From contig JACONQ010000005.1 in assembly GCA_014281115.1 (NCBI GenBank), forward strand, positions 124,001-188,000: DNA of 64,000 bases, given 5' to 3'. Positions 53,320-62,784 of the stretch are shown piece by piece. Position 1 is the first letter of the stretch. Every line of letters begins with the position of its first letter. The stretch is from Laburnicola sp. R22_1. Its lineage: Eukaryota > Ascomycota > Dothideomycetes > Pleosporales > Didymosphaeriaceae. The notes under the pieces are model-generated. The model worked only from the letters and a program-made list of their open reading frames with translations. It did no database searches and was not told where the DNA came from. Both the position numbers and the translations under genes were made by a program.

Positions 53320-54342
53320 CTAGGAGGCGCGGGGCTTATCGTCAGTCCGGGATTGCGGTTGAAGTTGTGATGGGGTTGCAGTCGCAGCATTGAGCGCTGG
53401 TGGAGTAGTGTCCGTGTCGTCACCAAAACCAAGGTTCTTGAATGAGTCAGGGGCCATGAGATTCCTATCGCGCAACAAAGGTCAGCACGGCTCCTTGTGG
53501 CAAGCTATTTCAGGGCATGCGAGCCTGCTCGGATGCTGCCGAGGCAGTGTGACAGAAGAAAGTGGAGGCACAGCGAGATATGCGGAGATGGTGGAGAGGA
53601 TGGCCAGAATCGTGACGAGTGAGGCAGGGGATTTGGCCATCTGACAGTTTCGACAGCTGCGGTTGGGCACGGCGTTTCAGATCTTGACAGGAGCGGCGGC
53701 ACCAAGGGTACAGCATCTCGCCCTTGCTTCAAGCGGATTCTCCACCCGCCGTCTGGCCCGAAGCGTCCCAATAACCCGGTCGGAGTCACTTTGACAGGAC
53801 GGTATCACAAGATCTGGCTTCTCCCTTGCTTCACGGCTGAGCCAGTGTGTGGCTTGCGCGGAAGGTGCCGAGGCGCAGTGTGCGAGGCTGTAGAATCGGG
53901 CAGATTCGATAAAAAGGGAGCGCCGGTACGTACCGATCCATGCGGCAGGAGAGGTATGCTTTGGACAGATTGCGACATTCAGGGTCGTTGGTCCCACGAT
54001 GGGACTTGATGCACCTCAGATAGGACACCATGAGGTGCTTGCACTCGCCTGGAATGTGTTGTCAGCGGCTGCAAAGGACTGATAACGACGAATTCGGGCA
54101 AAGGCAGAGTTGCATTGTCGGAGTGTGCGATATGGGGGCACCGACCGTCGTGATCGAGGGGAAATGAGCCGCGTTCGGGACTGGAGATTCAATGTATCAG
54201 CATTTTCCTTTTCGAGTACCGTCTGCCAATGTTCCCGAACAGCAGGGCGGTATAGGGTAGCTTGTAGTGGTGGTGGGAGTGCAACTTACGGTATTGGCTT
54301 GGAGACTTTCTGTCCGCCACCGGGCCCACCAAAGGAACTCAT
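53320..54342 (-). CDS. cox19: Cytochrome c oxidase assembly protein Cox19
   Basis: A small twin CX9C protein of the mitochondrial intermembrane space, needed for copper delivery to cytochrome oxidase and imported by the Mia40 route. Exons 54342-54290, 54180-54146, 54048-53934 and 53464-53320 total 116 codons (115 residues). The start MSSFGGPGGGQ and PPERGSFPLDHDGEC are family signatures. The Cys pairs are Cys32/Cys42 and Cys54/Cys64, each with nine residues between them. MDRNLMAPDSFKNLGF follows, then a short Pro/Thr-rich tail. The second intron uses a GTCGGT donor, and the third is unusually long at 469 nt. The tiny exons explain why no single frame shows this gene. Confidence 0.93.
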
Positions 54343-55197
54343 GGCTCTTCAGACAGCTATAACAGATCTATAGGACGGTAGAATGCAGGACGCGGCGCGG
54401 AGCAGTGTCAATGGCAGCGACAGTGCATTGCGTGTAGTCGCGATGGGTGAGGTGGGCTCGGAATAAAGCTGGCGCGGATCTCTGGTCTGTGCACGGGCCG
54501 TTCGTTCGCCCCAAGAAGCTGGAGCATGGCATCTTGGACATGTTGAGAGCGCGTAGGCTGCCTGTGCAGTGGAGGTGTTGGGAAGATATCCTCACACATT
54601 TGACTCTCTACAATCTCTAACGCTGCGTTGTACTTGTTGGATATGCGGCAGGGGTAGCGCCATGACACTGTTGACAAGGGCGCCGACAGATGTGACGTCG
54701 TTGTAGACGCTTCCTACGAACTAAAGTACAGTATTGATTTGTGGAAAGAGATCTGAAAGGAGGATACGATCTGGCAGAACTGCAACAAGTGCGGCGGAGC
54801 CAACTATGACACAAGCCGTAGGGACCTCGGGACCTCGGGGCGGTTGTTATCACGTGACGCAAATCTGACCTTCCTCTAGGACCACCCGAATGTACAGCAG
54901 TCCGCTTAAACACGCTGTGTTTTTGCATAAGTAGGCATCTACTCCAGTATCGCGGCTCGTTAAGAAATGCCACTCAAAACAGCGACACCTCCGCCACGAG
55001 CACGGGTCTGCTCACCATCAGGTGAAGCTACGACTAGAATTTCCATTTCTCAGCCTCCCCGCAGGTGTATCGCTATGTGCCAGGCTCATTGTTTAAATAC
55101 GCTACCCGACACAATCAGCATAATCGCAGCTTGATAGCACCATTTTATAGACTTAAATTTTGCCAGTCAATACATTCTACCTGCGGCACTTCATAAT
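54343..55197. other. Spacer between cox19 and a transposon
   Basis: The cox19 promoter lies at the left. A minus-strand frame at 54408-54677 has no known domain. The region ends at the TA target site of the 55.2 kb transposon. Confidence 0.5.
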
Positions 55198-55199
55198 TA

Positions 55200-57334
55200 C
55201 CGTATTCGGCCACTCAACGCACAGACCCCACTCAACGCACAGTTAACACTAAAAATCGTATATTTTCAACACCTCATAACTCCACCAATATGGACCCGAT
55301 CGACGCAGCTGTTGAAGCTTTAAAATCCCTGAAGCTAGGAGAACGTCCTAATATATCCCAGGTTGCTCGGGAGTACGGCGTTGAGCGGTCGCGGCTCTCG
55401 AAGCGCTATCGAGGGGTTCAGGGCACCTATGCAACTCGGGCCGAAAAAAAGCGACTCCTCAACAATACACAGGAAAAACAGCTACTACAGTACATTGATA
55501 AGCTGTGTGTACAAGGCCTACCCCCTACGAGAGAGATGATACGAAATTTCGCTGGAGAAATAGCACATCAAGAGCTAGGAAATCACTGGGTTAATCGCTA
55601 CATTGCGCGGCATCAAATTGACCTTATATCGCGATAGACATCTGGCATCGATAGCCAGCGCTACAAAGCCGATTCAGCCTTCAAATACGCCCTCTATTTC
55701 AAGCTTTTAGACGATAAGATCAAGCAGTACAACATCGCACCGTCAATTATATACAATATGGATGAGAAGGGCTTCTTGATCGGGGTAGTGTCAAAAATGA
55801 AGCGCGTGTTCTCTCGACAGCGATATGAGCAAGGAGGCGTCAAGCAGGTACTCCAGGACGGCAATAGAGAGTGGATAACGACGATAGCTTGTATATGCGC
55901 CGACGGCAGCTCTCTCAAACCTGCCCTAATATATCAGGCGGCTTCTGGCAACATCCAGGACACATGGCTACAAGATTTCAATCCTCAAGAGCACCAGGCC
56001 TTTTTCGCCTCATCACCATCTGGATGGACAAACAACGAACTTGGGATTGCCTGGCTTAAGAGGTGCTTTCAAGAGGAGACTAAGAAGAAGGCAAAGCGCG
56101 ACTATCGACTCCTAATTCTTGATGGGCATGGCTCACACGTTACTATGGAGTTTATCGAGTTCTGCAATCAAAATCGAATCCTCCTAGCTATCTACCCGCC
56201 GCATTCAACTCATACGCTACAGCCTCTAGATGTCTGCCTTTTTAAGCCTCTTTCAGCTGCATATACAAAAGAGCTCTCCGAATTCATGTACAACAGCCAA
56301 GGACTTATATCTATCACTAAGCGCGACTTCTTCCGCTTCTTCTATAAGGCATACAGAGTTGCATTCGCCAAAGAAACAATCATTAACGCCTTCAAAGTTA
56401 CTGGCATCTATCCGCTGAATAGCAACGCTATATTGAAGAAATTTAAGGATCTAGAGCCTAAGAGGCCATCAAGCAGCGATAGCACGTCGTCAGTACTCTC
56501 TGCAAGCGATTGGCGTAAAATTGAAGGACTTCTACGACAGGTAGTTGAGGATCTTAATGATAAACGCGTCTCGCAGCTGTCTCACACAATACACGCAATA
56601 GCGACTCAGAAACAGCTCGTCCAGCACGAAAACGATCGCCTTAGAGATGCCCTTTTCAATGAGAAGAAGCGCCGTAAGCGTGGCAAGGCATTACTATTTG
56701 AACCCTCTGAGAATTACGCTAGCGGCGCCGTCTTCTAGTTGCCATTAAAAGTTAAGGCTGCCCGCAATCGCCAGGCTGAAAAAGACGCCAAAGCAGAAGA
56801 ACTACAACACTAGAAGGAGCGCGACAAGCTAGCTAAGGAGCAGAAAAAGCAGGAGAAACAGGCTATGCTTGAGCAGAGGGCGCAGAAAAGGATGGCTGCA
56901 AAAGAGGTTAGGTTGCAAGAACAGCAGAGGAAGGCGGCAGAGCGCGAAGAAGATCTACTTGCGCGCGCAGCTGAAAAGCAACTCAGGACTGATATACAAT
57001 TGGCCAAAAGGGTAAGGCGCGTAGCCTCGAGGCTCCTGCACCTCCTGCTCATGTTATTGAGGACCTAGAGGTTGATGTTGAGGATCTATTAGTTATTGAA
57101 GGGGTGGTGGAGGCATCCGGCCCATCAACGCGCACTCGCAAAGTACGCCTCCCACAGAGGTATCACACGTAGTTTATCGTTGCCAATCGATTTATCAAGC
57201 TTCTGCAAATGCTACTCTAAAAAATCTAGTGATTTTACGATATATATAGAGCTCTGCAGCTTCAAAAGTAATAGTGGTGGCTATCCTCAAACTGTGCGTT
57301 GAGTGGGGTCTGTGCGTTGAGTGGCCGAATTCGG
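55200..57334 (+). mobile_element. Pogo/Fot-like DNA transposon (element 3), nearly complete
   Basis: A 2,135-bp element with inverted ends (CCGTATTCGGCCACTCAACG at the left; CCGAATTCGGCCACTCAACG read inward from the right), flanked by TA at 55198-55199 and 57335-57336. Each end has two direct copies of CACTCAACGCACAG 18 bp apart. It holds one transposase gene on the plus strand, described separately. Composition is much less AT-rich than elements 1 and 2, so it is probably the youngest copy in the window. Confidence 0.92.
55290..57172 (+). pseudogene. Pogo/Fot-like transposase, three TAG stops and one frameshift
   Basis: From MDPIDAAVEALKSLKLGERP the frame gives a psq/CENP-B helix-turn-helix DNA-binding region (ISQVAREYGVERSRLSKRYR; VQGLPPTREMIRNFA), then the DDE domain: NMDEKGF, ILDGHGSHVTMEFIEFCNQN and PPHSTHTLQPLDVCLF. 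There are 35 residues between the second and third acidic residues, a DD35D catalytic triad. A Lys/Glu-rich coiled-coil tail ends in KVRLPQRYHT. Breaks: TAG at 55635, 56736 and near 56811 (all reachable by one C-to-T or G-to-A change, as in RIP), and a one-base loss in an A-run near 57012, judged against the related fragment at 20.9-21.3 kb. Otherwise full length, so loss of function is recent. Confidence 0.9.
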
Positions 57335-57455
57335 TATAGTATCACAAGTACGTGCCAAGTGGACTGGTGGACCAATTTTCTGGTACAAAAATACGATTTA
57401 ATGGATTACGTGTCGAATTGACCGGTAGCGAAGAAGCAGCTAGATAACATAAAGC

Positions 57456-58484
57456 TCACACAGGTACATGTGACGCACAGTCATCATAAACAAGTGGCTC
57501 CTCGCCTCTCTCCATCCGCCACCGATTCGTCGCCTCTAACGCCCCCGGCAACCCACTAAACAACCACCCCCATTTCTGCAGAAATCCTTCCGACATCTCC
57601 CACCCCGTGATGTCCCATGGCGGTGACCACGCAATGATACCGCGTCGCTGGATCTCGTCGTCAGGAAACCCCTCGTACAGCCCGCCGATACAGTCGGCCC
57701 ACAGGTCGTCCTCGTCGAAGATGCCAGCTGCCCGGATCAGGCGGTCTCGTCCCTCGGGAGATGGGAACAGGTCGATCCAGTCGCCATGCGGCACCGTTTG
57801 TTGAAGGGTGGTGGGCAGGAGCATCGAGGGGATTAGTTCTGGTTTGGCAGGGTAGTGGAGGACATGGACGACTTCCTTATCACAGTCGAGCGGTGTGACG
57901 AGGATGCCAGAGATGAGAGTGCGGTTGACGGCCAGAGCACGGAGGGCATTGAATTGTTGGAGTGTGATGAGGTGGTCTGGACAGAGGGGAAAGACAATGT
58001 TAAACTGCTCTTTTCTACTTTTATCTGGCAGCAGCGGATTTCTCGCATTGTATAGTTGCTTGATACGGGATACTGGGACCATAGAGGTGGATTGCTGTTC
58101 GTTGTCCCAGCATTCCATCAGCGCTTCTGATTTTATTAGTGTCCCGGCTGCGGCACTGGATGCTTCGGCTTTCTTTGCTAAGGCTTTGCGTTTTCCTAAT
58201 GGACTGTTATTTCGACAATCGGATCCCCCTGATCGAACTGGTCGTGATCGTTGAGTGGACGAAAGAGAAAACAAGGCTTGCTTACGGTATGCCCTTGTAT
58301 TGAGTCTAGTCTGTGCCCGTCTGCGTGCTGCGGCACTCGTGGTTCCAGTCCAGTCGTCGTCCTTGCTTGTCGCCTATACGCGGTGAGCCAGTCATGTCGA
58401 CTCGGTGATCGAAGGCCTCAAGATACGTACTTCCGCCAATTGTGGCATCGACGCTAGTTGGATGTGCTGGTACGTACTAGCCAT
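57456..58484 (-). CDS. bZIP-like protein with DUF3425 domain
   Basis: Exons 58484-58431 and 58373-57456 (57-nt intron, GTACGT donor, TATAG acceptor) give 323 residues. The basic stretch RRRAQTRLNTRAYRK (35-49) matches the RRRLQNRLNQRAxRRR motif of fungal bZIP/DUF3425 regulators, although Thr stands where the invariant Asn is expected. The C-terminal half is a typical DUF3425 domain: HGDWIDLFPSPEGRDRLIRA, then IIAWSPPWDITGWEMSEGFLQKWGWLFSG and LEATNRWRMERGEEPL. A further 48-nt in-frame segment (58238-58285) has intron signals and may be spliced, giving 307 residues. Such proteins often sit beside stress or secondary-metabolism genes. Here it is next to a transposon and divergent from an SDR gene. 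Confidence 0.75.
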
Positions 58485-59085
58485 GATGCTAACGGACGCT
58501 GGAATTTCAGTAATCGGTTTATGCGTCCTGCTCACAAGGACGACTCTGACGCTCGGGAATGAAGGAGGGAGAAGTTTTGGGGGCCTAAGGGGCTAACCTC
58601 CACAGGTCTAGCGTCATGCAGCCTGCTCACAGCACCTGAGTGTGGGTCAGTACGCCCGAGCTTCAGGCTCAGCCTCCAGCATCACACTCGCACCACTGGA
58701 TTGATAAACGCAACGTGATGGCATTTCAAGGGTGCCTGATTTGCACAGTAACTCGGTACTCGGCAGTGAGCCCCACAGTTCATGCAGCTGGCTCACTCGC
58801 TCACTCGGGGTTCCGCTATTGGTTCAGGAGGTTATGTCCAGATAGTATGCAACCCGATTAGTCTAAGTCTCATGCAGCTTGCTCACAATCTCTGATTCTC
58901 GAAGTAGCATTCAAGACGTAAGACTCGGACAATTTTCAATAAGAGCAATATAAAGGTCATAGCAACACCTCGATTTCGACATCTCTTTCTATCACACCAA
59001 CAACATAGGACACAATCCAAGGCATTTACGATCTTCTTGTTAGAACTACACCTTCACACATTGATTCAAGCACTTGTTTTTCAAC
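58485..59085. promoter_or_regulatory. Divergent bZIP-SDR intergenic region
   Basis: About 600 bp between divergent starts. It holds three copies of CATGCAGCnnGCTCAC (listed separately) and a TATAAAG box at 58949-58955, 131 bp before the SDR start codon. A C/T- and A-rich stretch follows the TATA box. A shared control region for both genes is likely but inferred. Confidence 0.5.
58615..58886. repeat. Three direct copies of CATGCAGCnnGCTCAC
   Basis: Near-identical 16-mers at 58615-58630, 58781-58796 and 58871-58886 vary only at the two central bases (CT, TG, TT). All have the same orientation, with 166- and 90-bp spacing. The motif is partly symmetrical (GCATGC- and GTGAGC-like halves), as expected for a protein-binding site. 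Confidence 0.6.
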
Positions 59086-60115
59086 ATGACTTTCCATCCC
59101 GACACTCTCCCTGATCTCAAGGGCAAAGTATTCATAGTCACAGGCGGGAATTCCGGCATGTAAGTCGTCCCTCCCCCTTTTCGCTACAAATCCCCAAATG
59201 CTGAACTCACCAAATCACAGAGGTTACTACACTGCAGCCCATCTAGCAAAACACGGCGCTCACGTCTACTTGTGCGCCCGATCCCCGGAGAAGGGCATGG
59301 CAGCTATCGCCGACATCAAGAAAATGCATCCCTCAGCCAACATCGACCTCCTACGAATGGACCACATGGACCTCGCCAGCGTCGTCACAGCCGCTACACA
59401 CTTCCTCACCCTCGAAACAACCCTGCACGGCCTAGTCAACAACGCTGGAATCATGGCGTCACCCTTCGCAATGACCAAAGATGGCCACGAAGCTCAGTGG
59501 CAGACCAACTACCTCGCACATTGGGTTTTGACCGAGCACCTGCTTCCTCTGATGTTGCGGGCCGCCAAGACGCTTCCCCCAGGCAGCGTACGCATCGTCA
59601 ACCTCACTTCATCGGGCCACTTGAGTGCACCCAAGGGAGGAATAAACTTCGAGGACCTATCACTCAAGGATAGCAGCCCATTAGCGCGGTACGGACAAAG
59701 CAAACTCGTCAACATTCTGCACACCAAGACCCTGCACAAGAAGTACGGGCCTGGCTCTCCCAGTGCACAGAAAGGAGAGGGCGAGATCTGGGTTTCAGCC
59801 GTGCATCCAGGTATGGTTGAGACGAACATCGCCGCATCGGTGGAGACGGGATCGAACTTATTGAGTCTATTACCGGCCTTGCGCATGGTTGGAATGATAT
59901 GGCCTGCCGATAAGGGGTCCTGGAGCACGTTGTTCTCTGCGGCGAGCCGTGATATGAAGGCGGAGGAGAGCGGTACTTATTTCGAGATTTTTCGGCGCTT
60001 TGGAGAGCCGAAGTGGCAGAGCGGTGCGGCGAAGGATGAGAAGCTTGCAGAGAGGTTGGAGGGGTGGACTAGAGAGGTTATGAAGAAAGAAGGGTGGATT
60101 CGGATCATTCGGTAA
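59086..60115 (+). CDS. Short-chain dehydrogenase/reductase (retinol dehydrogenase/WWOX-like)
   Basis: Exons 59086-59159 and 59221-60115 (61-nt intron, GTAAGT donor, CACAG acceptor) give 322 residues. Classical SDR features: cofactor loop TGGNSGIG (19-26), Arg45 after the second strand (favouring NADP(H)), NNAG (98-101), Asn121, Ser155 and Tyr182-x3-Lys186 as the catalytic set. No signal peptide is visible; it is probably cytosolic. The substrate is unknown: this subfamily acts on alcohols, aldehydes or polyketide-type ketones. It is divergent from the bZIP-like gene, with the alpha/beta hydrolase pseudogene downstream in the same direction. Confidence 0.92.
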
Positions 60116-60546
60116 TGGTGCTATGCTAGTATTGAACGCAAGCGTTGCCTTTGTTTTATATCACTCTCCTATCAGTCGCAGCCTAGTAGAATCTTGAGAT
60201 CGGCCTTAGCATGAAAGCACCCCCCTTTACGGCTATTCACCCCGTCAACTACGCTCGCATACCATTTCCACCACGTCATACGATTCCTCAGAACTCGTGG
60301 TTTGACCGTTGACCCGCAGAAACAGAGACGAATTACTGCCGCAGGCTCTATACTAATCACCTAGACGCATGCGTTAGTAGACAATGGATCGCTTCCTAGT
60401 CAAGTGGTGGTACCAATGTTGTTATTGACGTTGTTGCAGCGTCATGGCTGACAGATAACGTGTGGGCTTCCCATGGTCAAAACTACTACCTTCTACATCC
60501 AAAATAAGTAGCGCAGGAACTCCAGTTCCCCAAACAACGCTCTAAG
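60116..60546. other. Spacer between SDR and hydrolase
   Basis: The SDR 3' flank and the promoter of the hydrolase. A 62-codon minus-strand frame has no domain. No other features seen. Confidence 0.5.
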
Positions 60547-61452
60547 ATGGCTTCGACATACGATTCATCCCACTGGCTGCAGCGCGCCGTCTCAATCACA
60601 ACTTCCTCAGGCGAACAGACCCGCCTCAACTATATCGACTGTCCCGCCCCATCCTCGTCCCAATCAAGAGGCACCATCCTCCTCATACATGGATTCCCGC
60701 AAACTTCATACCAGTTCCGACACGTCATCACGCCACTCGCCAACGCCGGATACCGCCCCAGACTACCGTGGCGCAGGCAAATCCTCGAAACCTCTAACCG
60801 GCTACACGAAGACGCAACTCGCCGAAGACCTTCACATCCTCCTGCATTCTCATCTGAAAATCAAGGAGAAGATTCATATCGTGGGCCATGACATCGGAGG
60901 CATGATAGCATGGGCGTACGCCCCGCGCTATCCAGATCATGTTGCGAGCCTGATCTGGGGAGAGTGTCCATTACCGGGCACACAGTTCTATGAGCAGATC
61001 AAGGGGACGCCGACTGTGTTTCACTTTGTGTTCCACCAGATGCAGGATCTTCCCGAGGCGCTGATTGCCGGGCGGGAAAGGCTGTATTTGCAACATTTCT
61101 ACGACAAGATGTGCGTCCATAGCGCGTTCTTAACGCCAGAGGACATGGATCATGATATCCTGGCATATTCGCAACCGGGCGCGATCCGGGCGGGACTCGA
61201 AGTGTATAGCGCGTTTGAGAAGGACGCTGAAGAGAATCGGGAACTGTTGAAGAAGAAGGGCAAGGTGCAAGTGCCAACGGCGGGGATGTTTGGTGCTGGG
61301 GTTTTTTTTTGACGGCGCACGCAAAGGATATGTTGATAGAGGTCAATGCTTCTGTTGAGGTCATTACTGTGGAGGGCGCTGGGCATTATATTGCTGAGGA
61401 GAATCCGACAGAGTTTGTTGATGCTGTGTTGAGATTTATCGAGGACTATTAG
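60547..61452 (+). pseudogene. Alpha/beta hydrolase (epoxide hydrolase/haloacid dehalogenase-like), two frameshifts
   Basis: Reads from MASTYDSSHW with the oxyanion motif HGFPQTSYQFRHV, shifts frame near 60755 between NAGYR and PDYRGAGKSSKP, continues through the nucleophile elbow GHDIGG (Asp nucleophile) and a cap domain (LPGTQFYEQIK), then shifts again in a T9 run at 61302-61310, and ends with the catalytic His motif GAGHYIAEENPTEFVDAVLRFI. The first shift fits loss of about 8 nt relative to the family sequence GYRVIAPDYRG; the second fits loss of one T. With both corrected it would be about 304 residues, normal for the family. The rest is well conserved, so either the gene died recently or the assembly has errors here. 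Confidence 0.75.
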
Positions 61453-62784
61453 GCTGTACCGACAAATAAAGCTACAGTTGTATCGCGTTAGGAATAGAAG
61501 TAGTGACATAATACACGACTACAATGCCCTGCGCGTTAATCCGTATGCTCTAACCACGACTTTTTCACCGCTTGGTGATGCTATTAAATCAGCATCAATA
61601 CCAATGACGCAGGATCGTGAAGCCTAACAACAAGAAACATGACAAGCTAGCAAGGCAGAGATCCACCAAACGGGAGCCTCTACAACCCAGTTCTAATTTA
61701 GGTTACCCACCATACTTTATGCAAGCGATCGTCATCCCTCTTACTACTCCAAGCCAAACTCCTAATTAGCCTATGCATGATGAACACACCTTGCATCGCA
61801 TACCGCATACTAACAGACCTAACCGAGCTCGTTACACATCAATAACACAGACGAAACTATCACCTGTCAGAATGTATGTAGTCTACTGCATGCAGGTGCT
61901 CGTACTGTTACCAGCTTGGTGCCACCAACACGTGTTTGTCGCTCCAAAGTGCGGTGCGAGAACGTTGGCCCGGGGGTCCGGCATGTTCGCGTCCAATGGT
62001 TGGTTCTTCGCGAGGGCTGGTTCGCGCTAGAAATAAGAGGGCCGACAGGATATGGGAACGTGCAGATACGGGGTGTCATGCCTGCTGGGCAAACTCCACA
62101 CTTCGTGGCACTAGGAGTAGAGGTGAGGAATTTTCCTCCACCAGACGGACTCCGCATTGGTTCTTAAAAATTTGGGATGTATAGCCAAGACGCTGATCTC
62201 GTGGGAAAGGTGGTTCGAGCGACGAGCCTGGCCACTTCTCTGGTGCAGGTTAACGACCGTTCGTGGTCGAGGTGCAATACGAGGATTGCTTAGCAACGGC
62301 CAAGACAAGCTGCGTACTCCGGTCTCGACCGACACCTATAGGCACTTTATAGTCAGATCACATAATTAAGAGAAAATTGTTTAATTTTAAAATCAACTTA
62401 GTTAAAATGCCTTTTTTTTCTTTTCTTATAGCTATTATACACGCTCTTTTTAATTACTAAGCAGGGGGCTCTGCTTTTTTTGTCATGTTATTTGAGATGA
62501 AAGCCTTTGTCGTTCTACCCCTAGGTAGATAATTTAACAACACACATAAAAAATTATAGCTAGATTTTCTTTTACTATAGTATAGTTATAAAATACAGCT
62601 TTATTTATAAAAAAACCTGCGTACTTAGGTATGCCAAACAATTCGTATTTCTGCCTTGTAGAATAGGGGGAGACTGGGGTATACGTCATCGGAAGCCTCG
62701 ATGAATGATAAGTAGTGACCAAGTTGTCTGAGTTTGCACACCGGTCGCGCCAGTTTGTGCCGCGTCGCCTGTCCACCGAACAAG
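61453..62784. other. Spacer, no firm gene
   Basis: GC-balanced at the left, then a very AT-rich patch (about 62370-62640). Overlapping frames at 61916-62167 (plus) and 61867-62157 (minus) have no known domain. They may be decayed sequence. Confidence 0.5.
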
